Source: Mesorhizobium sp. NZP2298 (GTDB lineage: Bacteria; Pseudomonadota; Alphaproteobacteria; Rhizobiales; Rhizobiaceae). From it: a DNA stretch of 64,000 bases. Below, piece by piece: positions 17,882-27,571 of the stretch (the first letter of the stretch is position 1; every line of letters begins with the position of its first letter). Location of the stretch: contig NZ_CP033365.1 in NCBI RefSeq assembly GCF_013170825.1, positions 6,398,001 to 6,462,000 of the forward strand. Direction: 5' to 3'. A program made the translations under genes and the position numbers. The notes beneath the pieces are model-generated. The model was not told where the DNA came from, ran no database searches, and worked only from the letters and a program-made list of their open reading frames with translations.

Positions 17882-18208
17882 CTATTTCACAGACGAGAAA
17901 GCTGTCGGCGTGAGCAACTGGCTGCTGATATTGGCAACGATCTGCCCGTCGCGCTCAGACTCTTCCCGGGCCTTGTGCCATACCGGATCGCTGACGAAAG
18001 CCGTCCATTTCGCCTCACGCTCGGCCAGCGATTCCCAGGCGAGGAAATAGGTGAGGCGATTGCTGTTTTCGCCGATCGCCGTGGTGAAAAACCCGGCTTG
18101 GCGGATGCCATGCCTCTCCCAGATGGCCAGCGTTTGCTCGGAAAAGCGCTTGAGCAGAGCCGGCAGCCTGCCCGGCAGGCAGTCATAGATACGCAATTCG
18201 TAGATCAT
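17882..18208 (-). CDS. NIPSNAP family protein
   Basis: A 108-residue single-domain protein beginning MIYELRIYDCLPGR, with a ferredoxin-like dimeric alpha/beta barrel sequence pattern (IGENSNRLTYFLAWESLAERE, then FVSDPVWH) typical of NIPSNAP/ABM proteins. The frame is open 34 codons upstream, but the ATG at 18208 follows GAAGGAACGG and matches the family start. Small proteins of this kind often accompany catabolic dehydratases; the biochemical role is not established. It lies between two dehydratase genes with short gaps. Confidence 0.8.
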   Translation of the reverse strand: MIYELRIYDCLPGRLPALLKRFSEQTLAIWERHGIRQAGFFTTAIGENSNRLTYFLAWESLAEREAKWTAFVSDPVWHKAREESERDGQIVANISSQLLTPTAFSSVK

Positions 18209-18300
18209 GGTTTCGTCCGTTCCTTCTTCGCCTGGGAGAGGTCGACACGAATGGTCGATCGTTGGCCCTGAGCCTGGGGGATGATGGCAGGAGGTCTGGG

Positions 18301-19659
18301 CTAACTCCAAGTCCGGTCCCAGCTATATTCATTGTCCCAATGTTCGGTGGATTGCCATATCCCCGTGACACCGGACTGCAGATGCTGGCTGATCACCTCG
18401 TCGACCACATCGTCTATGCCCAGCCCCGGTCTGTCGGGCACGGTGATGAAGCCGTCCTTGACGAGCGGCTTGGGCAGGCCGGTGACGATGTCGTCCCACC
18501 AGTCGACATCGGCGGAGTGGTATTCGAGCGCCATGAAGTTTTCGGTCGCGGTGGCGACATGCGCGGCGGCCATCGCGGCGATCGGACTTTCGGCCATATG
18601 GATCGCCATGGCGACGCCGTGGTCCTGTGCCATATCGCCGATCTTCTTGGTCTCCAGGATGCCCCCGCTGGTGAGCAGGTCCGGGTGGATGACGGAGAGG
18701 CCGCCGCTCTTGAGCAGAGGCTCGAAGCCCTCCTTGAGGTAAATGTCCTCGCCGGTGCAGATCGGCACCGTGGTGGCCTGCTGCAGCTGCCGGTACTGCT
18801 CGGTATATTGCCAGGGAATCACGTCCTCGAGCCAGGCAGGAACATATTTCTCGATACGGCGCGACAGACGTATGCCGTCCTGCAGCGAGATGTGGCCGAC
18901 ATGGTCGATGGCGAGCGGGATTTCGTATCCGATCACCTCGCGAACCTCGTGGATGTACTGCTCGAGCAGGTCGATCCCCTTTTCGGTGAAATGCAGGCCC
19001 GTGAACGGGTGCTGCACGTTCTGCGCGTCGTAGGCGAGATTGCGGGCCTTGCGCTCCTCTGATGTGCCGCCACGGCCGCGCGGGTTGGCGTGGAAACCGT
19101 CGAGCGCGCCGGCGGGCGCGGACACCGCGCCCGGGACATGGGCGATCTGCATCAAGCCGAGGTCCATTTTGAGGAAGGTGAAGCCGCGCTCCATGCGCTG
19201 TTTGAGGCGCTTTCCGGTTTCGGTGCCGCTCGGCTTTTCGGCATCGGTATCGCAATAGACGCGCACATGATCGCGAAATTTGCCGCCGAGCATCTGGTAG
19301 ATGGGAACTCCATAGGCCTTGCCGGCGAGATCCCAGAGCGCGATCTCTACCGCCGACACGCCGCCGCCTTGCCGGCCATGCCCGCCGAACTGCTTGATGC
19401 GGCGAAACAGGCGATCGATGTCGCAAGGGTTCTCGCCCAGCAGCCGGCTTTTCAGCATCAGAGCGTAGGTGGCGCTGGCGCCGTCGCGCACCTCGCCAAG
19501 CCCGACGATCCCCTGATTGGTATAGATCTTGAGCAGCGCCGAGGTGAATGGCGCGCCGACGATTTCGGCAACCCGCATGTCGGTGATGCAAAGGTTGGAG
19601 GGTTTTGAATTCGTGTTGATCCGATTGAGAGCCTCGTCGGCTCCACCCGCTTTTGGCAT
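18301..19659 (-). CDS. Enolase-superfamily sugar-acid dehydratase-like protein, 3
   Basis: This 452-residue member is longer than usual (about 380-400). The extra length is an insertion in the barrel around [19 protein letters not shown] and a longer tail. The capping domain has VGLGEVRDG and [10 protein letters not shown]. The barrel has Lys-X-Asp (LKMDLG), metal ligands Asp in LAIDHVG, Glu in WLEDVIP and Glu in CTGEDIY, and His in AIHMAES. Start ATG at 19659 follows GAGGACAAGTC. It lies between the NIPSNAP gene and dehydratase 4. Substrate not known. Confidence 0.86.
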   Translation of the reverse strand: MPKAGGADEALNRINTNSKPSNLCITDMRVAEIVGAPFTSALLKIYTNQGIVGLGEVRDGASATYALMLKSRLLGENPCDIDRLFRRIKQFGGHGRQGGGVSAVEIALWDLAGKAYGVPIYQMLGGKFRDHVRVYCDTDAEKPSGTETGKRLKQRMERGFTFLKMDLGLMQIAHVPGAVSAPAGALDGFHANPRGRGGTSEERKARNLAYDAQNVQHPFTGLHFTEKGIDLLEQYIHEVREVIGYEIPLAIDHVGHISLQDGIRLSRRIEKYVPAWLEDVIPWQYTEQYRQLQQATTVPICTGEDIYLKEGFEPLLKSGGLSVIHPDLLTSGGILETKKIGDMAQDHGVAMAIHMAESPIAAMAAAHVATATENFMALEYHSADVDWWDDIVTGLPKPLVKDGFITVPDRPGLGIDDVVDEVISQHLQSGVTGIWQSTEHWDNEYSWDRTWS

Positions 19660-19713
19660 GACTTGTCCTCGTTCTGATCGGCGGGAGGCTTGTCGCTGGT
19701 GCGCTGGGCTTTG

Positions 19714-20880
19714 CTAGCCGATGTCAATCTCGTGGGCCTGCAGATAGTCGCGATTCATCTCAACCCCCAGACCAGGCTTCGACGTCAGCTTGAGGTTGCC
19801 GTTTGAAACGTCGAGCGGGATGTCCATGAGGTGATCATATTTGCCGAGGTTCCACTCCGACGTCTCTAATTTGTAGAAGTTGGGAACGGTCATCATAACC
19901 TGCGCTCCCGCAACAACGTTGATCGGCCCCGCGGCATCGTGCGGCGAGACCGGGATGTAGTAGGCTTCGCACAGGGCGGAGATCTTCTTCAGTTCGGTAA
20001 TGCCGCCGGTCCAGGTGACGTCAGGCATGATGTAGTCAGCGAGCTTGTTCTCGAGCACCGGTACGAAATCCCACTTCGTGTGGCCGCGCTCGCCCCACGA
20101 GATGGCGGCACTCACCTTCTCACGCACTTGCTTGAGCGCGTTCAGGCTCTCGGGCGGACAGGGCTCCTCGAACCAGTCGATCTGGCCGGCTTCCTCGAGG
20201 CTCCTGCAGAGGCGAATGGCGGTTGGAACGTCGAAGCGGCCATGCGCATCGATGAGGATGTCGACATCAGGGCCCGCCGTTTCGCGGATCAGCGCCGTGA
20301 GCTCGGCCGCTTCGCGTTCATCCTTGCGGGTCATGCTGCCATCGAGGTAACCGTCGCGCTGTTCGCGCGACAGGCCATCCGCGGTGCGGCCCTGATGGGG
20401 GAAAGGATCGAATTTGAGGCCAGTGTGTCCGGATTCGACAATGTCGCGAATTTCGCGAACGACCGCCTCCTTGCTGGTGAATTTGGCCTGGTTGGGGTGG
20501 GTGTAAAGCGCGATCTCCTCGCGCACCGGCCCTCCCAGCAACTCGTAGATCGGCTTGCCGAGAACTTTGCCGCGGATATCCCACAGAGCTATGTCGATGG
20601 CGCTCACGCATTCAACGGCGGCGCCGCGGCTGCCCATATAGGTGAAGCTGCGGAAAATCTTGTGCCACAGATGCTCGATGCGCGCCGGATCCTCGCCAGT
20701 CACGGCGATGCCGATCTGCCGCAGGATCGTGCAGAGCGCGCGGTTGGCCAGCTTTGTGGTGGTGGTGATCTCGCCCCAGCCGCTCACCCCCTCGTCGGTC
20801 GTCACTTCGACGAACAGGTATTCTCCCCAATATGAGGCCGGAGACTTGATCAGCCATGGCCGGATGCCTGTGATTTTCAT
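19714..20880 (-). CDS. Enolase-superfamily dehydratase-like protein (galactonate dehydratase/RspA-like), 4
   Basis: This 388-residue protein resembles the galactonate dehydratase group. The barrel has Lys-X-Asp in LKFDPFP, Asp-X-His in DAHGRFD, Glu in WFEEPCP, Glu in WGERGHTKWD and the base His in VSPHDAAGP. The capping domain shows SGWGEITTT and GGPVREEI. The open frame runs 49 codons further upstream, but the ATG at 20880 matches the family start MKITGIRPW and follows AAAGGTAGTTGAG. It is the first gene after the GntR regulator (46-nt gap), so they are likely co-transcribed. Confidence 0.88.
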   Translation of the reverse strand: MKITGIRPWLIKSPASYWGEYLFVEVTTDEGVSGWGEITTTTKLANRALCTILRQIGIAVTGEDPARIEHLWHKIFRSFTYMGSRGAAVECVSAIDIALWDIRGKVLGKPIYELLGGPVREEIALYTHPNQAKFTSKEAVVREIRDIVESGHTGLKFDPFPHQGRTADGLSREQRDGYLDGSMTRKDEREAAELTALIRETAGPDVDILIDAHGRFDVPTAIRLCRSLEEAGQIDWFEEPCPPESLNALKQVREKVSAAISWGERGHTKWDFVPVLENKLADYIMPDVTWTGGITELKKISALCEAYYIPVSPHDAAGPINVVAGAQVMMTVPNFYKLETSEWNLGKYDHLMDIPLDVSNGNLKLTSKPGLGVEMNRDYLQAHEIDIG

Positions 20881-20926
20881 CTCAACTACCTTTGTCTGAA
20901 GGGCCGGGCAAACGATGACCCGCCTG

Positions 20927-21637
20927 CTATCCAGCCCGGGCCGCGCTACGCGCACGCATGTGTTCGAGGACATGCCGGCCAGAGCCCTCGACATGGCGCG
21001 CAATGAGTTCGGCTGCCTCGTTGGCATTTCCTGCCTTTACATGGGCGATGAGCTCGCGGTGCTCGCGAATGATCGCGGCACGGCGGGCGAGCGTAAAATT
21101 GAACCGCCGGCTTACGGCCCGCAGCACTTCGCGATGCTTCCACCAAAGCTCGGCGGCATGGCGGTTATAGTGCCGCTGGTACATCACGGTATGGAAAGCC
21201 GTATCCAGCTCGCTATGCCTGAAGGTGTCGGCGAAGTTGTTCTCTTCGATTAGGCCTTGGAGACGTTCGAGCTCGGCGATGTCCTCGTCGGTCGCCATGT
21301 TCACAAACCATCGCGTCAGGGCTGGCTCGATCAGCACACCGATCTCGTAGATATCCCGGACAAAATCCTGGTCTATGGGCCGCACGCGTGCCCCGCGATT
21401 GGGGAGAAAGGTGACAAAGCCTTCGCCGCGTAACAGTTGCAGGGCCTCGCGCACTGGATTGGTCGAAGTGCCGTGACGCCGGGCCAGATCGGTGACCACC
21501 AGCCGTTCGTTAGCGGCGAGCCGCCCCTCGATGATGTCCTCCCGGATCAGTTCATAAAGCGAGGCGCCCTCGCTCGAGGCCCCAAGAGGATCGATCCCTT
21601 CGGGTGGCTCTGCTTTGAATTCCCGCGTTTCGGCCAA
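20927..21637 (-). CDS. GntR family transcriptional regulator, FadR/FCD subfamily (system B)
   Basis: This 236-residue regulator has an N-terminal winged helix (LARRHGTSTNPVREALQLLRGEGFV, residues about 51-75) and a C-terminal FCD domain with SELDTAFHTVMYQRH. The start appears to be TTG at 21637, after AAGGGGGGCCGGCC. It is divergent from the second sugar transporter and upstream of dehydratase 4. An AACAA-N8-TTGTT repeat in the shared upstream region is its likely operator. The two GntR proteins of this window are not close copies, which fits two different effectors. Confidence 0.88.
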   Translation of the reverse strand: MAETREFKAEPPEGIDPLGASSEGASLYELIREDIIEGRLAANERLVVTDLARRHGTSTNPVREALQLLRGEGFVTFLPNRGARVRPIDQDFVRDIYEIGVLIEPALTRWFVNMATDEDIAELERLQGLIEENNFADTFRHSELDTAFHTVMYQRHYNRHAAELWWKHREVLRAVSRRFNFTLARRAAIIREHRELIAHVKAGNANEAAELIARHVEGSGRHVLEHMRARSAARAG

Positions 21638-21682
21638 GGCCGGCCCCCCTTCCGTGAATACACACCTTCCTCGATATCACGC

Positions 21683-21712
21683 ACGATTCCCATAAACAAT
21701 GTACGATTTGTT
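21683..21712. promoter_or_regulatory. Candidate operator between GntR B and transporter B
   Basis: AACAATGTACGATTTGTT (21695-21712) has perfect 5-bp inverted arms AACAA/TTGTT around 8 nt. In addition ACGATT occurs twice, at 21683-21688 and 21703-21708, exactly 20 bp apart, on the same face of the helix. The site lies about 60 nt before the GntR start and about 140 nt before the binding-protein start. Confidence 0.45.
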
Positions 21713-21850
21713 GCGTTGACAGCCAATCTGCGATCTGAAAACGTATAAATTGCTCGAAGGGATACATTTGAGGAGATGTCCCCGTAGCCGACGAGTAACG
21801 CCGTTCGCCTCGATGCAGAGCGGCATGGGAGAGAAACCTGGAGGATACCT

Positions 21851-23332
21851 ATGACGAGGATTACACTCGGCGGTGCCGTCCTGCGCGGCACTGTCTCCAC
21901 TGCGTTAGTGGCATCGTTGATGTCCGCACCGGCGCTGGGTGCTGCGCCGGTCGACTTGAGCAAGTGGTCGCCGGAATATGTGCGCTCCATTGCAGGCACA
22001 CAGGATTTTGACACGGCCGCCGATTGCGCCAAGGTCACCCCGCTCGACTACAAGGGGCGACTGACGTTTTGGTATCAGGGCGTGTTCGAGGGCGACCCCG
22101 ACCTCCTGCGCCAGTACTACAAGGACTTCTTCGAGACCTTCCGCAAGACCTACCCGAACATCCAACTCGAGGATCAGGCCCTCACCTACAACGATCTCCT
22201 GGACAAGTTCCGCACGGCGCTGCTTGGCAATGCCGCGCCGATGGCGGTGCGCCTGCAAATCCTGGGTGGCACAGAGTTCGCCTCGAAGGGCTATCTGCAG
22301 CCGCTCAAACCCGAGGACGTGGGATATTCGACCGAGGATTTCTGGCCCGGCGCCATGAAGGCTGTGACCTGGGACGGCGTCACGTACGGCGTGCCGACCA
22401 ACAACGAAACGATGGCCTTCATCTGGAACGCCGACATCTTCAAACGCGCGGGGCTCGATCCGGACAAGGCTCCGGCAACCTGGGACGATGTCGTCAAGTA
22501 TTCCAAGCAAATCCACGACAAGCTCGGCATCGCCGGCTACGGTCTCGTGGCCCGCAAGAATGCCGGCAATACCCCGTACCGCTTCATGCCTCAGCTATGG
22601 GCCTATGGCGGCGGCGTTTTCGACGAAGCCACGGCGAACCCGACCTACAAGCAGATCGAGCTCGACAGTCCGCAAAGTAAGGCCGCGCTGCAAGCCTCTT
22701 ACGACATGTATGTTCGCGACAAGTCGGTTCCGGTTTCGGCACTCACCAACCAGCAGGCCGACAACCAGCCGCTGTTCCTCGCCGGTCAGCTCGGCATGAT
22801 GATCTCGCACCCGTCCGACTACAATGTCATGCTTGACCTGCAGAATAAGGCGACGGGCAGCGACAAGGACAAGGCGCAGACCGTTATCGACAACATGCGC
22901 TACGGCCTGATCCCGACCGGCCCGGACGGCAAGCGCGCCGTCGTCTTCGGTGGCTCGAACATTCACATCCTGAAACCCGAATATGTCGAGGGCGGCAAGG
23001 TGGACGAGCCGGCCGCGAAGGCCATTATCTGCATGTGGACCAGCCCGGAGTGGTCGCTGAAGATGGCCTATGCCGGCTCGAATCCGGGCAATCTCAACGG
23101 CTTCAAGACCAAATGGATGAAGGAGCGTCTCGACAGCATCAAGTTCCTCGATGTCACGACCTCGATGCTGCCATATGGCATCCCATTCCCGGCTCTGCCC
23201 CAGTCGCCTGAGATCATGAACATCATCGTCCCAGACATGCTGCAGAATGCCCTGACCGGGGCGATGACCGTCGACCAGGCAGCGGACGATGCGGCCAAGA
23301 GGGTGAAGGAGCTAATGGGCGGCGGGCTCTAG
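21851..23332 (+). CDS. Sugar ABC transporter substrate-binding protein (system B)
   Basis: This 493-residue extracellular solute-binding protein of family 1 has a Sec-type signal peptide (STALVASLMSAPALGAA cleavage region, first about 31 residues). The body has the typical features GVPTNNETMAFIWNADIFKRAGL and WDDVVKYSKQI. It is longer than the system A protein (426) and carries no twin-arginine motif. GGAGGATACCT precedes the ATG. It heads the plus-strand operon of two permeases, ATPase, dehydratase 5 and RraA copy 2. Confidence 0.92.
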   Translation: MTRITLGGAVLRGTVSTALVASLMSAPALGAAPVDLSKWSPEYVRSIAGTQDFDTAADCAKVTPLDYKGRLTFWYQGVFEGDPDLLRQYYKDFFETFRKTYPNIQLEDQALTYNDLLDKFRTALLGNAAPMAVRLQILGGTEFASKGYLQPLKPEDVGYSTEDFWPGAMKAVTWDGVTYGVPTNNETMAFIWNADIFKRAGLDPDKAPATWDDVVKYSKQIHDKLGIAGYGLVARKNAGNTPYRFMPQLWAYGGGVFDEATANPTYKQIELDSPQSKAALQASYDMYVRDKSVPVSALTNQQADNQPLFLAGQLGMMISHPSDYNVMLDLQNKATGSDKDKAQTVIDNMRYGLIPTGPDGKRAVVFGGSNIHILKPEYVEGGKVDEPAAKAIICMWTSPEWSLKMAYAGSNPGNLNGFKTKWMKERLDSIKFLDVTTSMLPYGIPFPALPQSPEIMNIIVPDMLQNALTGAMTVDQAADDAAKRVKELMGGGL

Positions 23333-23409
23333 CCGAAGCATGACTTGAGATCTTGCCGGTCGCGCCCGAAGCGCAACCGGCTCGTTCCGAAAAATAGGGG
23401 CACGCCAAA

Positions 23410-24357
23410 GTGACGATCCTGACCGGCAAGACCGGGGCTCGGGGAGGATTTCGACCCTTGCTGCGGAAGATCTGGGCGCATCGCGCCGACTATGCGTATG
23501 TGCTTCCCGCGATCGCCGTGATGCTGATCGTGATCGCCTATCCGATCTACTACACGGTCGAGCTGTCGTTCTTCAACACGCCACCTGGCCTGCAGCTTCG
23601 CGACAAGATCTTCGTCGGCGTCGACAATTATACGGCGATCCTCAGCAGCGGGATTTTCTGGAAGGTCACCTCGAACACCCTGATCTGGACTCTGGCATCC
23701 ACCTTCATCTCCTTTGTCCTGGGGTTTGCCTGCGCGCTGGCGCTCCATCGCGACTTTGTCGGCCGTGGCGTCCTGCGTGCCATCCTGATCATTCCCTGGG
23801 TCATCAGCGCGGTCGCCGCTTCCTATATCTGGAAGTGGATCTACCATTCGGACTTTGGCATCATCGGCGCGGTGCTGGTCGAGCTTGGATTGGCCGACCG
23901 GCCGCCAAATTTCATCGACAGCGTGTCAACGGTGCTGCCCTCCCTGATCGTCGTCAATATCTGGCGCGAGTTCCCGTTCGCCATGATCATGATGATGGCC
24001 GGCCTGCAGACCGTACCCGACCAGTTGCTGCGCGCCGCAAAGGTCGACGGAGCCAATGCATGGCAGCGCTTCTGGCATGTCACCTTCCCGCATTTGAGAA
24101 ACGTCTCGACGGTAACGATCCTGCTGCTGGCAGTGGCCAACTTCAATTCCTTCATCATCCCCTGGATCATGACCGGCGGCGGGCCGTCGAACGCATCGCA
24201 TATCTGGATCACCCACATCTATGAGCTCGCCTTCGGCCGCCAGCGCTGGGGAGTGGCATCGGCCTATTCGGTGCTGTTGTTCCTCATCCTGATGATGTTC
24301 GGTTACTTCTACGTCCGTGCGCTGAGCGGAAACGAGCGGAAGGATCACAGCGCATGA
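23410..24357 (+). CDS. CUT1 sugar ABC transporter permease (MalF type, system B)
   Basis: This 315-residue permease has six hydrophobic segments; YVLPAIAVMLIVIAYPIYYT opens the membrane domain. The ATPase-docking EAA loop reads LRAAKVDGANAWQRFWHVTFPHLR. The start is GTG at 23410 after AGGGGCACGCCAAA. It overlaps the next permease by ATGA. Together with that permease it should form the channel for the system B sugar. Confidence 0.93.
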   Translation: MTILTGKTGARGGFRPLLRKIWAHRADYAYVLPAIAVMLIVIAYPIYYTVELSFFNTPPGLQLRDKIFVGVDNYTAILSSGIFWKVTSNTLIWTLASTFISFVLGFACALALHRDFVGRGVLRAILIIPWVISAVAASYIWKWIYHSDFGIIGAVLVELGLADRPPNFIDSVSTVLPSLIVVNIWREFPFAMIMMMAGLQTVPDQLLRAAKVDGANAWQRFWHVTFPHLRNVSTVTILLLAVANFNSFIIPWIMTGGGPSNASHIWITHIYELAFGRQRWGVASAYSVLLFLILMMFGYFYVRALSGNERKDHSA

Positions 24358-25244
24358 GCACACCCGCCGAGACCGCCGCTCGAGGTCAGCCCCGCCGCCG
24401 CATGCGCGTCGACGGGTGGCGGTGGGGTGGGCGCATCTTCCTCGTCTTCATGCTCCTTTACACGGCGTTGCCGATGATCTGGATGCTGCTCACCTCGATC
24501 AAGTCCGGCTTCGCGGCGATGCAATTCCCGCCGCAATGGTGGCCTGACCAACCGACCCTTGCCAGCTACCAGAAGCTGCTCGACCCACAGAACAGCGTCG
24601 GCCAGGATTTCCTTCGCTTCTTCTGGAACAGCCTTTTCGTTTCGACCGCCACGACCGTCCTTTCCGTTATCGTGGCGGTTCCCGCGGCCTATGCGTTTTC
24701 GCGCTTCACCTTCCCGGGCCGGAACTTCCTGTTCTTCGCCGTGCTGCTTCGCAACATGTTCCCGGCGGTGATCTTCCTCGTGCCGCTCTTCATCCTGATG
24801 CGCGCGATCGGGCTGGTGAACACGCACGGCTCGCTGGTCCTTACCTACCTCACTTTCGGCCTGCCGCTGGCGATCTGGCTGCTGAAGGGCTTCTACGACA
24901 ACATCCCGGTGCAGCTCGAGCAGGCGGCGCGCATCGACGGGGCGACGCGGTTCCAGGCCTTTATCCTGATCGTGATGCCGCTCTCGGCGCCAGGGATCAT
25001 CGCCACGGCGATCTATTCCTTTATCGGTGCGTGGAACGAGTACATCTACGCCTACACCTTCCTCTCCAAGAACGAGCAGCTGACGTTGCCGGTCGGCATC
25101 CAGCGCTTCTTCTCGGAAAACACGACGGACTTTCCAGGCCTGATGGCAGCCAGCTTTATCATGAGCGTGCCCGTCGTGGTCCTCTTCCTCGTCCTGCAAC
25201 GATACTTCGTACGCGCCCTCACGGAGGGCGCGGTCAAGCACTAG
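24354..25244 (+). CDS. CUT1 sugar ABC transporter permease (MalG type, system B)
   Basis: This 296-residue permease has a basic N-terminus and about six helices. The EAA loop is [26 protein letters not shown], and [14 protein letters not shown] is a typical MalG-type helix. It overlaps the MalF-type gene by 4 nt and is followed at 10 nt by the ATPase. The C-terminal ALTEGAVKH resembles the system A permease ending (GLTTGAVRG), as expected for this subfamily. Confidence 0.94.
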   Translation: MSTPAETAARGQPRRRMRVDGWRWGGRIFLVFMLLYTALPMIWMLLTSIKSGFAAMQFPPQWWPDQPTLASYQKLLDPQNSVGQDFLRFFWNSLFVSTATTVLSVIVAVPAAYAFSRFTFPGRNFLFFAVLLRNMFPAVIFLVPLFILMRAIGLVNTHGSLVLTYLTFGLPLAIWLLKGFYDNIPVQLEQAARIDGATRFQAFILIVMPLSAPGIIATAIYSFIGAWNEYIYAYTFLSKNEQLTLPVGIQRFFSENTTDFPGLMAASFIMSVPVVVLFLVLQRYFVRALTEGAVKH

Positions 25245-25254
25245 GGAGTTGCCC

Positions 25255-26352
25255 ATGGCCCATGTGGTCCTCAAAGATCTCGTCAAGACCTACGGCAGCT
25301 TCAAAGCCGTCAACGACGTTTCGCTGACCGTCAATGACGGCGAGTTCGTTGCGCTCGTCGGTCCGTCAGGCTGCGGTAAGACAACGACCCTCAATCTCGT
25401 CGCGGGTCTGATTCCGATCACATCGGGCGATATCGTCATCGGAGACCGGGTGGTCAATGACCTCGACCCAAAGGACCGGGACATCGCAATGGTGTTCCAG
25501 AACTACGCGCTCTACCCACAAAAGTCGGTCTATAAGAATCTCGCCTTCCCGCTGCAGATGCGCAAACTGCCCAGGGACGAGATCGACAGGAAGGTCAAGG
25601 AAGCGGCGCGCGTGCTCGATATGACACAGTTGCTCGAGCGCAAGCCGCGCGAACTTTCGGGCGGGCAGCAGCAGCGTGTGGCCCTGGGCCGTGCCCTGGT
25701 CCGCGATCCCGCTGTGTTCCTCATGGACGAGCCACTTTCCAATCTCGATGCAAAACTGCGCGTGCAAATGCGGTCGGAGATAAAGCGCTTCCACCAGGAC
25801 CTCAAAGCCACGATCATCTATGTGACGCACGACCAACTCGAAGCCGTGACCATGGCGGACAGGATGGCGGTGATGAACGGCGGCTACCTGCAACAATACG
25901 ATTCACCGGCGCAGGTCTTTGCCCATCCGGTGAATATGTTCGTCGCCAGCTTCATCGGCAGTCCGGCGATGAGCCTTGTTCCGCTGGAAGCGTCGACGAC
26001 AAACGGCAACACCGTGCTGACGGGCGCGGAGCGCTGGAGCCTCGAGCTCTCGCCGCGCAACGCCCAGAAAGTCACGCGGGCAACGACCAAGAAAGTCGTG
26101 CTCGGCGCACGTCACTCGACGATCAAGCTCCACAAGAGCGCGGCGCCAGGCGCCGTCCCGGCCAAGGCCTACACGGTGGAGCCCACCGGAGACATCACCT
26201 TCGTGCAAGCGTTGCTGTCCGGCGCCATCGTCAACGTCAGTGTGCCGCCGACCATCGCCGTTGCGCCGGACGAGCAGATCTGGCTCGAGTTCGACCAGGA
26301 GCGGATGCACCTGTTCGACGGCGAAACTGAGATGGCCCTCGAGGCTGACTGA
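25255..26352 (+). CDS. CUT1 sugar ABC transporter ATPase (MalK/UgpC type, system B)
   Basis: This 365-residue ATPase has Walker [11 protein letters not shown]-loop [10 protein letters not shown], signature LSGGQQQR, Walker [13 protein letters not shown] and switch [11 protein letters not shown]-terminal TOBE/OB regulatory domain ends near LFDGET. The ATG at 25255 follows AGGGAGTTGCCC; an in-frame TTG at 25249 is less likely. The switch segment has DQLEA instead of the usual DQTEA, a small variation. It is the energy subunit for the system B permeases. Confidence 0.94.
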   Translation: MAHVVLKDLVKTYGSFKAVNDVSLTVNDGEFVALVGPSGCGKTTTLNLVAGLIPITSGDIVIGDRVVNDLDPKDRDIAMVFQNYALYPQKSVYKNLAFPLQMRKLPRDEIDRKVKEAARVLDMTQLLERKPRELSGGQQQRVALGRALVRDPAVFLMDEPLSNLDAKLRVQMRSEIKRFHQDLKATIIYVTHDQLEAVTMADRMAVMNGGYLQQYDSPAQVFAHPVNMFVASFIGSPAMSLVPLEASTTNGNTVLTGAERWSLELSPRNAQKVTRATTKKVVLGARHSTIKLHKSAAPGAVPAKAYTVEPTGDITFVQALLSGAIVNVSVPPTIAVAPDEQIWLEFDQERMHLFDGETEMALEAD

Positions 26353-26384
26353 GACAAGACGGGTGCGTTTGCAATGGGGGCCGG

Positions 26385-27548
26385 ATGACCGAGAAGCTTA
26401 GGATTACCGCGATCAAGCCCTACCCGGTGTGGGTAGGAACGCGCAACCAGATGCTCGTCAAGATCGAGACCGACCAAGGCATCTTCGGCTGGGGCGAGAG
26501 CGGCTTGAGTGGTCGCGAGAGGGCGGTGACGGGCGCCATCGAGCACTATCGCGAGTTTCTCATCGGCCGCGACCCGATGCAGATCGGGCGGATTTGGCAG
26601 GAAGTCTATCGCAGCCAGTATTTCGAAGGCGGGCGCGTTCTACAGGCAGCGATTTCCGCCATCGACATCGCCCTTCACGACATCAAGGGCAAGGCGCTGG
26701 GCGTGCCAGTCTACGAGTTGCTCGGCGGCAAGCAGCGCGACCGCATCCCCACCTTCGCCTCGACCGGAGACGAGGCCGAGGGTGATGCTGCCATCGAACG
26801 AGCCCGCGAATTGCGCGCGCAGGGCTGGCAGGCGATCCGCTTCTTCCCCGCCGGGCAAAGCAGCAGAGACCTCTTCGATCCGCGCGAGTCGATTGGCGTG
26901 ACCGCGAGGATGATGAACAAAGCCCGCGAGGCGCTGGGCGACGACGCTGTGCTGGGCATCGATTATCATCATCGGCTGTCGGTGGCCGAGGCGGCGAGCT
27001 TTTGCAACAAGCTCGGCCGCGGCGTGCTGGATTTCCTTGAGGAGCCGATACGCGACGAGACGCCGGAGGCTTACGAATCGCTGCGCACGATGACTGACAT
27101 TCCGTTCGCCATCGGCGAGGAATTTGCCAGCAAGTGGCAGTTCCTGCCCTACATCGAACGCGGCATCCATCAGTTCAACCGGCTCGACATATGCAATGTC
27201 GGCGGGTTCACCGAGGCGATGAAGGTCGCTGGCTGGAGCGAGGCGCACTATGTGGACCTGATGCCGCACAACCCCCTTGGTCCGGTGTGCACCGCCGCGA
27301 CCATCCATCTCGGCGCGGCGGTGCCGAATTTCGCGTGGCTCGAGACCCGGGCGCCGGAAAGGAAGCTGGGCTTCGACAGTTCCGAGTTCTTTCCCGTGCA
27401 ACCCCGACTGGACGGCTCTGACTATCCGGTCAGCGACCTGCCGGGGCTCGGCGTCGAGGTCAACGAAGAGGCGATCCGGGCGCAGAGTTTCCGTTTCTGG
27501 GAAGCGCCCCACCTCAAGCGCCGCGATGGTTCTGTCACCAACTGGTAG
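26385..27548 (+). CDS. Enolase-superfamily dehydratase-like protein (galactonate dehydratase-like), 5
   Basis: This 387-residue enolase-superfamily protein has a capping domain with FGWGESGLSGRE and GGKQRDRI. The barrel has metal ligands in GIDYHHRLS (Asp-X-His), FLEEPIRDE and IGEEFASKW, and a His in LMPHNPLGP; these resemble DgoD-type galactonate dehydratases. The position of the Lys-X-Asp base is occupied by IRFFPAG, so the usual second-strand base is missing, which fits the group that uses Asp-X-His and His. GGGGGCCGG precedes the ATG. It is 32 nt after the transporter ATPase and 23 nt before RraA copy 2, so uptake and dehydration are co-transcribed. Confidence 0.88.
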   Translation: MTEKLRITAIKPYPVWVGTRNQMLVKIETDQGIFGWGESGLSGRERAVTGAIEHYREFLIGRDPMQIGRIWQEVYRSQYFEGGRVLQAAISAIDIALHDIKGKALGVPVYELLGGKQRDRIPTFASTGDEAEGDAAIERARELRAQGWQAIRFFPAGQSSRDLFDPRESIGVTARMMNKAREALGDDAVLGIDYHHRLSVAEAASFCNKLGRGVLDFLEEPIRDETPEAYESLRTMTDIPFAIGEEFASKWQFLPYIERGIHQFNRLDICNVGGFTEAMKVAGWSEAHYVDLMPHNPLGPVCTAATIHLGAAVPNFAWLETRAPERKLGFDSSEFFPVQPRLDGSDYPVSDLPGLGVEVNEEAIRAQSFRFWEAPHLKRRDGSVTNW

Positions 27549-27571
27549 TTCAATTTCAACCGGAGTCCATC

